DNA of 64,000 nt, taken from Microbulbifer variabilis ATCC 700307. GTDB lineage: Bacteria; Pseudomonadota; Gammaproteobacteria; Pseudomonadales; Cellvibrionaceae. The notes under the pieces were generated by a model. That model was given only the letters and a program-made list of their open reading frames with translations, searched no databases and was not told the DNA's origin. The position numbers and the translations under genes are program-made. Where the stretch lies: the NCBI RefSeq assembly GCF_000380565.1, contig NZ_AQYJ01000027.1, positions 186,001 through 250,000 on the forward strand. Direction: 5' to 3'. Below are positions 27,086 to 35,649 of the stretch, piece after piece (the first letter of the stretch is position 1; the number at the start of each line of letters is the position of its first letter).

Positions 27086-28780
27086 TTAAACCTCAGTCTC
27101 AACGGGGTTGCTTAAGTTACCTACACCCGCTTCTTTCAAGAGAGAATCCACTAAAGGGGCCATCGCTCGGTGCTTCAGAGCGCTACCGACTAAAGCTTCC
27201 GGCAGGCTTTGGCCTTTAGCTTCCGATTCTCCATCCAGAATTCCACTGGACGCACGACCTTCCACACCATTTAAACCTTCAACAGAAATAATTTTCATTC
27301 CCTCAATACTTTCCATCGGTTTAACACTCTCACGGATAATATTGGGCAGATTCTCATGCAGGCTCAGCACCTTCTTGAGTGCAATCTGAGCTTCATTGAG
27401 ACTGTTGTATGCCTCGTTCATCAGACGCTGACCTTCAGCATCCACCGCATATTTCTCACGATCTGCTTCAACCTTAATACGAATTGCCTCTGCCTCTGCA
27501 GAAGCCTGCAGGCGAAGTGCTTCGGCTTTATCTTCTGCAGCTGACTTCTCCGCTTCGGCCATTACTTTAATACCGGTAGCCTGACGCTCAGCCACTTTCT
27601 GGGCTTCGATAATCTCGATACGTTTATCACGCTCTGCCACTTCCACGTCCTTGGCGGTGCGCACCTGCTCTTCTGCTTTTACCGCTTCAGCCAGTGCAAC
27701 GTTGGCCTGCTGGTCTGCCTGGGACTGCTCTTTGGATTTTTCCGCAACAGCAATTGCCCGCTCTTGCTCCGCAATTTCTACAGATTTCTCTTTGGAGATA
27801 CGCTGCTCATCAAGGATACGTTCACGTTCAATTTCCTGTTCCTTTAGGCGACGTTCCTTTTCAATCTCCAACAATTTTGTAGCCTGCTCTGCAGCAATCT
27901 GGGACTGGCTAACCTCACGCTGAGCTTCGATCTCCGCCTGACGTGCGCCTCTCTCTTGTGCAGCCAATTCACGGGCGATATCTGCTTTTTGTGCTGCTTC
28001 ACGATTTTCCAACTCGCGCTGCTGCTCCAAGTGTGCGTAGCGTTTTTCTTTATCGATCTCCAGTTTCTGACGCTCTGCCTCGAGATTTTTCTTCTCGATC
28101 TGTACCATAGTCTCTTGCTCAACGTCGTTAACTTCTTTACGACGCGCTTCAATAGAACGGGTCATGCTGGCAAGGCCTTCAGCATCGAAGACATTATCCT
28201 GGTTAAAAAACTCTTTGTGAGTCTGGTCCAGGCCGGTCAAAGAAACAGACTCCAGTTCCAGTCCGTTTTTCAACAGATCCTCAGAAACCACCTGTTGTAC
28301 TTTTTGTACAAACTGGCTGCGTTGTTCATGCAACTCCGCCATTTCCATTTCAGCGGCCACAGAGCGCAACGCATCGACAAACTTGCCCTCAATCATTTCC
28401 TTCAAGGCTTCGGGGTCCAAAGTACGCAGGCCTAAAGTTTGTGCCGCGTTGGCTATCGCCTCGACATCGGGCTTTACACGCAAATAGAACTCAGCGAGCA
28501 CATCGACGCGCATACGGTCCTTGGTAATTAGCGCCTGATGCTCTTTGCGGGATACCGCAAGACGTAAGGTATTCATATTTACCGGAATAATTTCATGTAA
28601 AACCGGTAATACCAATGCACCGCCATTCATGATGACTTTTTGCCCGCCCATGCCGGTACGTACAAACGAACGTTCTTTAGAGGCACGGGTATAAAGCCGC
28701 GCGAAAATGGTACCGATTACAATCAGGCCAACCAGTATTGCACCGGCAATAAATACTACAATGGGTAGGTTTCCTATCAC
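27086..28780 (-). CDS. Flotillin-family membrane scaffold protein (YqiK/FloT-like)
   Basis: A 564-residue protein with an N-terminal transmembrane helix (residues 5-27). An SPFH domain follows (about 40-220; RTGMGGQKVIMNGGALVLP). Next comes a long Glu/Ala/Arg-rich coiled coil from about 220 to 480, and a short C-terminal tail. This is the flotillin layout of proteins that form functional membrane microdomains. The gene follows the NfeD-like gene by 16 bases, the common NfeD-flotillin pairing, and PspA lies one gene further upstream. Likely role: maintaining membrane order under stress. Confidence 0.93.
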   Translation of the reverse strand: MIGNLPIVVFIAGAILVGLIVIGTIFARLYTRASKERSFVRTGMGGQKVIMNGGALVLPVLHEIIPVNMNTLRLAVSRKEHQALITKDRMRVDVLAEFYLRVKPDVEAIANAAQTLGLRTLDPEALKEMIEGKFVDALRSVAAEMEMAELHEQRSQFVQKVQQVVSEDLLKNGLELESVSLTGLDQTHKEFFNQDNVFDAEGLASMTRSIEARRKEVNDVEQETMVQIEKKNLEAERQKLEIDKEKRYAHLEQQRELENREAAQKADIARELAAQERGARQAEIEAQREVSQSQIAAEQATKLLEIEKERRLKEQEIERERILDEQRISKEKSVEIAEQERAIAVAEKSKEQSQADQQANVALAEAVKAEEQVRTAKDVEVAERDKRIEIIEAQKVAERQATGIKVMAEAEKSAAEDKAEALRLQASAEAEAIRIKVEADREKYAVDAEGQRLMNEAYNSLNEAQIALKKVLSLHENLPNIIRESVKPMESIEGMKIISVEGLNGVEGRASSGILDGESEAKGQSLPEALVGSALKHRAMAPLVDSLLKEAGVGNLSNPVETEV

Positions 28781-28795
28781 TTCTAGATTCTCCAG

Positions 28796-29449
28796 TTAAT
28801 TACTTTCCATCAGGTGCTCGCTGGTTGGACGAGTCACACGGAAATGCACACCCAACTCCTCTACCAGTAACACCTTTTCCCCCTGGTTAAAAGTTTCACT
28901 CTCATCAGGCTCCACCATCACATAGTGCGTGGTGCCATATTCATCGTTAAAGCGTGCTTCTGCGGGTGATCCTGCCTCGGCTTTACCGACAGTAATTACC
29001 GCGACTCTGCCAATAAAGGAGTTTCTTCTCACCGCTTCAGACTCATCACCGACAGCGAAACGCCGCAGTAAATTACCAACAAAGCGCACCTGTGGCAGCG
29101 CCAGGAAAAAAACTACCAGGGCCAACAGGCCGCCCGGTAATAACAGACCCAAAGTAGACTCAACAAACACCTGGATCAGTAAACCGGTAACACCAAAGCC
29201 AACCAAGAATGCCACTAAAAGAATCAATGCTGGTACTTCGCCAAAGCGCAACCAGCCCAAAACTTTAGTCAATCCACCTGTTGCACCACCATCCGGCCCA
29301 TCGATATCAATATCCGGCAGCATGTTATCGAGTAGATCTGAAATACCAACACCAATCAATGTCATCACACCTTCAAGAAGCGCTATCATAAACATTAAAA
29401 TTAGCGCACCAGTGAAGATCAGGTTTTGATCTTGCAACAAGAATATCAT
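28796..29449 (-). CDS. NfeD/YqiJ-like membrane protein with C-terminal OB fold
   Basis: A 217-residue protein with hydrophobic segments near residues 9-32, 70-90 and 95-118, followed by a soluble OB-fold-like C-terminus (SFIGRVAVITVGKAEAGSPA ... KVLLVEELG). This matches the YqiJ/NfeD partners of flotillins. It is coupled to the upstream PspA gene (TGATG overlap) and to flotillin after 16 bases. The partner role is well supported by family and context. Confidence 0.85.
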   Translation of the reverse strand: MIFLLQDQNLIFTGALILMFMIALLEGVMTLIGVGISDLLDNMLPDIDIDGPDGGATGGLTKVLGWLRFGEVPALILLVAFLVGFGVTGLLIQVFVESTLGLLLPGGLLALVVFFLALPQVRFVGNLLRRFAVGDESEAVRRNSFIGRVAVITVGKAEAGSPAEARFNDEYGTTHYVMVEPDESETFNQGEKVLLVEELGVHFRVTRPTSEHLMESN

Positions 29450-30117
29450 CAGCCCCCCGACTTAATTTTGGCTAAACGTTCTTTTACACGATTCTTTCGT
29501 GCAAACTCCTCAAGCTCTGCTAACTTGCTGGCATCTATTTCGGAATCAAATGTCGATATAGCTGTACTATCTATTGCTCGATTAAATGCATCTGTAGCTT
29601 GTTCTACCTGGGCTTTCGAATTTCTATCCCTACCATATTCATCAGCAACAACGCTACCTCTTACATTTTTATTGACCGCGATAAATTCTTGCAATTTCTC
29701 ACGCATTTCCCGCTTCTTACCTTGCAGAGCAAGAATATAGGAGCCTAGCTCCTTTATTTCTATCTCATTTTCACTGATCGCTTTCTCTAAAATTGGAAGC
29801 TGCACCTCAATATCCATTTGCTTGGCAATGGCGGCTTCAGCCAAATCATCACGACCTTCATTTATAGCGATGGTAATTTGTTCAGCTAAATTTTTATGAC
29901 GTGTATTTTCGTCGTTTAACGTTCTACTATTTAGATACTTAGATGCCTCTGCTTTCCCTAGCTGGCCTCGCACATCCTTAATCGCATCATCCACATCCCG
30001 AATTGCCTGTTCCATTACTGACTCTGGCGCAGCGGCTTCAACTGAGCCCACGACTGAATTCGCAGACACAGAGATTAAGCGTGAAATGCGCTTAATTAAT
30101 CCTTCTCTCAAGATCAT
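29449..30117 (-). CDS. PspA/IM30-family protein
   Basis: The start at 30117 (MILREGLIKRISRLISVSAN) fits an amphipathic N-terminal helix typical of PspA/YjfJ and has AAAGGA just upstream; a longer frame to 30177 lacks these. The resulting 222 residues are almost entirely helical and charged. They contain ESVMEQAIRDVDDAIKDVRG, as in PspA proteins, which polymerise on damaged inner membrane. It is directly coupled to the NfeD-like and flotillin genes. No PspF or PspBC is present in the window, so regulation differs from the enterobacterial system. Confidence 0.88.
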   Translation of the reverse strand: MILREGLIKRISRLISVSANSVVGSVEAAAPESVMEQAIRDVDDAIKDVRGQLGKAEASKYLNSRTLNDENTRHKNLAEQITIAINEGRDDLAEAAIAKQMDIEVQLPILEKAISENEIEIKELGSYILALQGKKREMREKLQEFIAVNKNVRGSVVADEYGRDRNSKAQVEQATDAFNRAIDSTAISTFDSEIDASKLAELEEFARKNRVKERLAKIKSGG

Positions 30118-30278
30118 CTTTCCTTTTACTATTTCAATTTCCAATAAAGCCAGACCAAGTCCCTCAAATTCTGACAAAATTTATTAATTACTTCCCAAAA
30201 CGGGCTGCTGAATTACCGCTTTTATTTCAAGATGAATACTGCTGCTTGTTTAAGCATAAAACTCATTTGTGCGGATAC

Positions 30279-30734
30279 TTATTCCGCAGTTTCACCTTCT
30301 AGGCATTCACGAATTCTCACGGCGGAATCACGGTGAATGCTCCGTGGATTACTCTGTTGTGACATCAGCAACATTTTTTCCAGGAAAGCCTCGACACTCG
30401 GCAACAAGTCTTTCTCCAATTCCGGTGCCATTGGCTCTTTACCCGCACAAACTTTGATAATGGCGGCACCTTCTGTGAGCAACTCCATTACCGCCTCAAT
30501 CAACAGACTCCGCTGGTTTTCCTCCAGATAACGAGCCTTTAATGGCAGCATGGCCTCTGCAGAGGAGAGATAGCTGCGGGAAAGACAATCCCCGCCAATA
30601 GACTCCCTCGCCATTGCAATAATTTCGCGTACTTTTTCACTTTGGGTGACCGCCCCATTGCGATCAATCGACATCAAATATGCATAATCTTCCGCCGATA
30701 GGCGTGCCGATATAGATTGTGTTTTATTGAGCAT
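30279..30734 (-). CDS. Hypothetical protein with ribbon-helix-helix-like N-terminus
   Basis: A 151-residue cytoplasmic protein. The first 45 residues (SISARLSAEDYAYLMSIDR, then SEKVREIIAMARE) have the strand-helix-helix pattern of RHH DNA-binding domains. The rest is helical and ends in an acidic tail. It is upstream of the PspA-flotillin genes on the same strand, 161 bases away, and could regulate them. A palindrome upstream of its start (30754-30771) is a candidate operator. The function is inferred only from pattern. Confidence 0.6.
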   Translation of the reverse strand: MLNKTQSISARLSAEDYAYLMSIDRNGAVTQSEKVREIIAMARESIGGDCLSRSYLSSAEAMLPLKARYLEENQRSLLIEAVMELLTEGAAIIKVCAGKEPMAPELEKDLLPSVEAFLEKMLLMSQQSNPRSIHRDSAVRIRECLEGETAE

Positions 30735-30753
30735 AATGATCCCTTACCTGCCA

Positions 30754-30771
30754 TGTATACAAAAGTACACA
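30754..30771. promoter_or_regulatory. Candidate autoregulatory operator of the RHH-like gene
   Basis: TGTATAC and GTACACA around AAAA form a near-perfect inverted repeat (6 of 7) 20 bases upstream of the 30734 start. Its position suits repression of its own promoter. Confidence 0.45.
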
Positions 30772-31031
30772 CCACTATGCACAGGGTCAATTAAAACTCA
30801 TATGGCTTGTTAGTACGGCAGAACCAACCGACGCAGGAAAATATTATGCTAGTAACTGTGCTATCTATAATTCAGGAGACTTTTGTAAGGAATTGTTCTT
30901 ATTACCGCCAGTTGTTTTAATTTACACATCCTAACAGAGATGAATTTCCGCAAAAATATTTTTGTTTCCCACACCCAGAAACGGGCTTTTGGCGACACAC
31001 CCAGTAGTTCCATCGCCAACTGACGGATGTA

Positions 31032-32414
31032 ATGTCGATAGAAAACCTGATTCTCAATGTCGATAGCTATAAAGCCAGCCACTACCTGCAATATCCACCA
31101 GGTACGGAATTTATTAGCAGCTATATCGAGTGCCGCGGCGGGGAATTTTCTGAAACGGTATTTTTTGGTTTACAAGCTTTTATTAAGCAGTACCTACAAA
31201 GACCTATCACAATTGCCAATATCGAAGAGGCAAAAAAGCTACTAGAAACCCACGGTTTGCCCTTTAATCGCGCAGGCTGGGAACATATCGTCAGTAAACA
31301 TCGAGGACTGCTGCCTTTAGAGATTTGTGCTGTAGAGGAGGGAGGCATCATTCCTTTACACAATGTCATGGCACAAATTGTTAATACCTGCCCATCCTGT
31401 TTCTGGTTGACCAGTTATCTTGAGACCGCACTAGTGCGTGCTCTCTGGTATCCCTGTACTGTCGCCACACAGAGCCGGGAAATTAAAAAACTCATTGCGC
31501 ATTATTTACAGCAAACGGCCGACAGCCAAAAGAGTCTCCCCTTCCAATTACACGATTTCGGTGCGCGTGGGGCCAGTAGCTTGGAAAGTGCCATGTTGGG
31601 CGGTATGGCTCATCTGGTGAATTTTCACGGAACAGATACTCTCTCGGGAATAATAGGTGCGAGAAATTTTTACCATGCCGATATGCCCGGATTTTCTATT
31701 CCGGCGGCAGAGCATAGCACCATCACCGCGTGGGGCCGAGATGGGGAAGCATTGGCCTATCAAAACATTCTGCAGCATTTTTCCGGTAAAAATAAAACCG
31801 TTGCTGTGGTCAGTGATAGCTATGATTTATGGCACGCAGTGGAAAATATCTGGGGTGGCCAATTAAAAAACACGATTCAAAACAGTGGTGGGACCTTGGT
31901 TATCCGCCCAGACTCCGGCAACCCTGTGCAGATCGTTGTCGATTGTATAGAGCGATTGATGCATATATTTGGAGCTCACATCAACAGCAAAGGTTACCGT
32001 GTTTTGCCTGAGTATATTCGTGTTATCCAGGGAGATAGCATCTCTCGCTTCACTATTCCCAAAATACTGCAGGCAATGCAGAAGCATAAGCAAAGTGCTG
32101 AGAATGTAGCTTTCGGTATGGGAGGCGGGCTGCTGCAAAAAGTCGATAGGGATTTAATGAGCTTTGCCATGAAAGCCAGTGCTATTCGCATCAATGGTAT
32201 CTGGCGGGACATCTACAAGGACCCGCGCACAGGGCCAGAGAAAAAATCCAAGCGCGGACGCCTGGCCCTGATTCAATGCGAAAATGGCGACTTCAGAACC
32301 ATTCGTCTGGAGGATGTAAATCATTACAAGAATTTACTGAGACCAGTGTTTCGTAATGGTAAACTGCTTACAGAAACGACTTTTTCTGAGGTACGCCAAC
32401 GCGCAGCCATCTAG
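31032..32414 (+). CDS. nadV: Nicotinamide phosphoribosyltransferase
   Basis: The 460-residue product starts LILNVDSYKASHYLQYPPGT and carries the NAMPT motifs HDFGARG, RPDSGNP and GMGGGLLQKVDRD. It converts nicotinamide and PRPP to NMN, the first step of nicotinamide salvage. The length is close to known NadV proteins. It stands alone here. A PRPP-synthetase-family gene lies 26 kb away in the same window, not linked. GACGGA lies upstream of the ATG. Assignment is firm. Confidence 0.95.
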   Translation: MSIENLILNVDSYKASHYLQYPPGTEFISSYIECRGGEFSETVFFGLQAFIKQYLQRPITIANIEEAKKLLETHGLPFNRAGWEHIVSKHRGLLPLEICAVEEGGIIPLHNVMAQIVNTCPSCFWLTSYLETALVRALWYPCTVATQSREIKKLIAHYLQQTADSQKSLPFQLHDFGARGASSLESAMLGGMAHLVNFHGTDTLSGIIGARNFYHADMPGFSIPAAEHSTITAWGRDGEALAYQNILQHFSGKNKTVAVVSDSYDLWHAVENIWGGQLKNTIQNSGGTLVIRPDSGNPVQIVVDCIERLMHIFGAHINSKGYRVLPEYIRVIQGDSISRFTIPKILQAMQKHKQSAENVAFGMGGGLLQKVDRDLMSFAMKASAIRINGIWRDIYKDPRTGPEKKSKRGRLALIQCENGDFRTIRLEDVNHYKNLLRPVFRNGKLLTETTFSEVRQRAAI

Positions 32415-32623
32415 CAACTTGATTCATCCGCCTCCTCTTTCCGTAACCATTTGCCCCTAGCAAACCTCATTTCACCGAACCAACACTTTACAAAAGCAAT
32501 CATGGCCTGTTACCTGTATAGGTTTGTTGTCTGGACAAGGCGCCCGGCCGGGCCTCTTGTATGTATCGGGCACAATAACAATAAGCACACCCCCAAACCC
32601 TATTGGGGGGATAAAGGTAGCCA

Positions 32624-34255
32624 ATGGAAAGAAGAAAATTCCTCAAGATCGCCGGCGTCGGCTCCAGTGGTATTTTATTACCACTACAGGGCATTCAGGT
32701 CAGCGCCGAGCAACTGCTCAATGAGGGCATGCACAGCTCGCACAAACGACACTTGGCAGATGTCGCGCTGAATACGGCGCGCAAAGCCGGAGCCAGTTAT
32801 ACCGATGTGCGCATCGGTCGCTATCTCAATCAGTACGTTATGACCCGCGAAACCAACGTGGAGAATATCGTCAATACGGAATCCCTCGGCGCCGGTATCC
32901 GCGTAATCGCCAATGGCACCTGGGGTTTCGCCGCCACCAACGATCTGACTGCCGATGGCGTTGCCCGCGCCGCACGCCAGGCGGTTGCGGTTGCCAAGGC
33001 CAACGCGAAATACCAGACCGAGCCAGTGCGCTTGGCACCGGTTAAAGGCGCAGGCGCGGTTTCCTGGCAGACACCGATCAAACAGAATGCCCTGCAGGTG
33101 CCCATCAGTGAGAAAGTCGATTTCCTGATGGATGTTAATAACGGTGCACTCAAAGCCGGAGCCAGCTATATCCGCTCTTCCTTGTATTTAGTCAATGAGC
33201 AGAAATACTTTGCTTCCAGCGACGGCTCCTACATCGACCAGGATATCCACCGCCTGTGGGCGCCCATGCAGGTGACCGCTGTAGATAAAAAGAGTGGTGC
33301 TTTCAAAACGCGCAATGGCCTCAGCGATCCAGTGGGAAGAGGTTATGAATACTTGGCTGGCCACGATAAAGACAAGATTCGCGGACAGACCACGCTCTAC
33401 AAAGCCTCCTACGATATGGCCGAGGATGCGGTGCTCGCGGCAGAGCAGGCCAAGGCCAAGCTTTCGGCTAAATCCATCGATCCGGGCAAGTACGACTTGG
33501 TACTGGAACCCTCGCACCTATGCCTGACCATCCACGAATCTGTAGGCCACCCATTAGAGCTGGACCGCGTGCTGGGTTACGAGGCCAACTATGCGGGAAC
33601 CTCCTTCGCCACCCTGGATAAGTGGCGCAGCGGCAAGTTCCAGTACGGCAGCGACAAAGTCACCCTGTTTGCCGACAAAGTACAACCGGGCTCCCTCGGT
33701 GCCGTCGCTTATGATGACGAAGGGGTTAAAACCAAGCGTTGGGACCTGGTAAAAGACGGCATCCTGGTGAACTACCAGGCTACCCGCGATCAGGTACATA
33801 TGATCGACCAAAAGGAATCCCACGGCTGCAGCTATGGCGATAGCTGGTCCAGCGTGCAATTCCAGCGCATGCCCAATGTCTCCCTGGCTCCGAGCGAGAA
33901 GAAGTACTCAGCCAAAGACATGATCCGCGATGTGGAAAAAGGCATTTACATCGTCGGGCGCGGCTCCTACTCCATTGATCAGCAGCGCTACAACTTCCAG
34001 TTCGGCGGACAGCTGTTCTACGAGATCAAAAACGGGGAGATCGTCGGCCAGGTTGAGGACGTCGCCTACCAGTCCAACACCCAGGAATTTTGGAATTCCT
34101 GCTCGGCGATATGCGACAGCAGTGATTACCGCCTGGGCGGAACCTTCTTCGATGGCAAAGGCCAGCCCAGCCAGGTGAGCGCCGTATCCCACGGCTGCTC
34201 CACCACCCGTTTTGACAAAATTAATGTAATCAATACCAAGCGCAAGATTTCCTGA
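32624..34255 (+). CDS. TldD-like metalloprotease, Tat-exported (copy 1)
   Basis: A 543-residue TldD-family protein. Its N-terminus is a Tat signal (ERRKFLKIAGVGSSGILLP), unlike cytoplasmic TldD. The catalytic motif is LTIHESVGHPLELDRVLGYE (HExxxH) near residue 303. Near the end is SAVSHGCSTTRFDKINVIN. TldD proteins form heterodimers with TldE and cut small peptides or proteins. It is the first gene of a nine-gene run and about 36 bases from the TldE gene. It is very similar to the second copy two genes on, so they arose by duplication. Confidence 0.9.
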   Translation: MERRKFLKIAGVGSSGILLPLQGIQVSAEQLLNEGMHSSHKRHLADVALNTARKAGASYTDVRIGRYLNQYVMTRETNVENIVNTESLGAGIRVIANGTWGFAATNDLTADGVARAARQAVAVAKANAKYQTEPVRLAPVKGAGAVSWQTPIKQNALQVPISEKVDFLMDVNNGALKAGASYIRSSLYLVNEQKYFASSDGSYIDQDIHRLWAPMQVTAVDKKSGAFKTRNGLSDPVGRGYEYLAGHDKDKIRGQTTLYKASYDMAEDAVLAAEQAKAKLSAKSIDPGKYDLVLEPSHLCLTIHESVGHPLELDRVLGYEANYAGTSFATLDKWRSGKFQYGSDKVTLFADKVQPGSLGAVAYDDEGVKTKRWDLVKDGILVNYQATRDQVHMIDQKESHGCSYGDSWSSVQFQRMPNVSLAPSEKKYSAKDMIRDVEKGIYIVGRGSYSIDQQRYNFQFGGQLFYEIKNGEIVGQVEDVAYQSNTQEFWNSCSAICDSSDYRLGGTFFDGKGQPSQVSAVSHGCSTTRFDKINVINTKRKIS

Positions 34256-34290
34256 AGGGCGCACAAGAATAAGTAATTGGAGAAAAGGCA

Positions 34291-35622
34291 ATGGCAATTC
34301 TGAGTAGAAGTGAAGCGAAGCGTATTCTCGACAAGGTTTTAAAATACAGCCGCGCCGATGAAGCCAGCGCGCAACTGGCCGGCAGCGAGACCGGCAATAT
34401 TCGCTACGCGCGCAACAGTGTTTCCACCAGTGGCATCGTCAACGATATCGAGCTGGCTGTAGAGGCCCGTTTCGGCAAGAAATCCGGTGTGGCCACCATC
34501 AATGAATTCAGCGATGCCTCCCTGGAAAAAGTGATGCGTCGCGCCGAAGAGCTGGCCAAGCTGTCTCCGGAAAACCCGGAAGCCATGCCGATGCTGGGAC
34601 CGCAGAAATATGTCAGCGTAGACGGCTTCGCCAAGTCCACCGCAGATATCACTCCAGACCAGCGCGCCAAGGCTGCGGCAGATTCCATTATTGCAGCCAA
34701 GGAAAAGAAAGTGGTTGCCGCAGGTTACCTGGAAGACCAGCGCTCTTTTGCGGCAGTCGCCACCAGCAAAGGCCTGTTCGGTTACCACGCTTCTACCTCT
34801 GCCAACTTCACCGTAACCATGCGCACCGAGAATGGCCTGGGTTCCGGTTGGGCTGAAAGTGACGTTACCGATTTCGGCGCGATGAATACTGGCAGCACTT
34901 CCTCTGTGGCCATCGACAAGGCGGTCCTGTCCCAGGAAGCCCACGCCCTGGAACCGGGCAAGTACACCGTGATCCTGGAGCCCAATGCGGTGTCCGGCCT
35001 GGTGGGTTACATGATGAGCGGCTTCGATGCGCGCAGTGCCGACGAAGGCCGCAGCTTTATGAGCAAAAAGGGCGGCGGCAACCGTACCGGCGAGAAGATG
35101 TTCGACAAGCGCGTAAATTTCTACTCCGACCCCACCAGTCTCGATGTGCCAGCTCAACCCTGGACCGACGATGACTTTATGCAGCTTGGACGCATCGAGT
35201 GGGTGAAAAATGGCGTGGTGAAAAACCTGGCGCGCAGTCGCTACTGGGCCGAGCAAAGCAAAGGCGAAGTGGTCCCCGAGCCCAACAACCTGATTATGGT
35301 GGGCGGCGATAAATCCACCGAAGAACTGATCAAAAATACCCGCCGCGGCATTTTGGTATCCCGCACCTGGTATATCCGTATGGTCGATCCGCAGTCCATG
35401 TTGCTCACCGGCCTCACTCGTGACGGCACCTTCTATATCGAAAACGGCAAGATCAAATACCCGGTGAAGAACTTCCGCTTCAACGAGAGCCCGGTAATCA
35501 TGCTCAACAATATTGAGGATATGGGCGTACCCCAGCGAGTGGGGATGTGGGGCATATCAGCCATGATTCCCGCACTGAAAGTACGCGATTTTACTTTCAG
35601 CAGCCTTTCCGACGCCGTTTAA
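34291..35622 (+). CDS. TldE/PmbA-like protein without signal peptide
   Basis: The 443-residue product matches PmbA/TldE in its N-terminal AKRILDKVLKYSRADEASAQ and GIVNDIELAVEARFGKKSG, and lacks the HExxxH of TldD, as expected for TldE. No signal peptide is visible, although the flanking TldD copies carry Tat signals. It may be co-exported while bound to a Tat-targeted TldD, or it may stay cytoplasmic. GGAGAAAAGG precedes the ATG. The gene lies between the two TldD copies, 28 bases before the second. Confidence 0.9.
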   Translation: MAILSRSEAKRILDKVLKYSRADEASAQLAGSETGNIRYARNSVSTSGIVNDIELAVEARFGKKSGVATINEFSDASLEKVMRRAEELAKLSPENPEAMPMLGPQKYVSVDGFAKSTADITPDQRAKAAADSIIAAKEKKVVAAGYLEDQRSFAAVATSKGLFGYHASTSANFTVTMRTENGLGSGWAESDVTDFGAMNTGSTSSVAIDKAVLSQEAHALEPGKYTVILEPNAVSGLVGYMMSGFDARSADEGRSFMSKKGGGNRTGEKMFDKRVNFYSDPTSLDVPAQPWTDDDFMQLGRIEWVKNGVVKNLARSRYWAEQSKGEVVPEPNNLIMVGGDKSTEELIKNTRRGILVSRTWYIRMVDPQSMLLTGLTRDGTFYIENGKIKYPVKNFRFNESPVIMLNNIEDMGVPQRVGMWGISAMIPALKVRDFTFSSLSDAV

Positions 35623-35649
35623 CCGCCAGCACCCATCGAGGATAACGAA

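Noticed and set aside
30754..30771. A LexA box upstream of the RHH-like gene
   Set aside because: The palindrome lacks the CTGT-N8-ACAG pattern, so it is reported as an unassigned operator.
34339..35256. A 305-codon antisense frame over tldE
   Set aside because: Opposite strand of a well-supported PmbA/TldE gene; composition artefact of GC-rich third positions.
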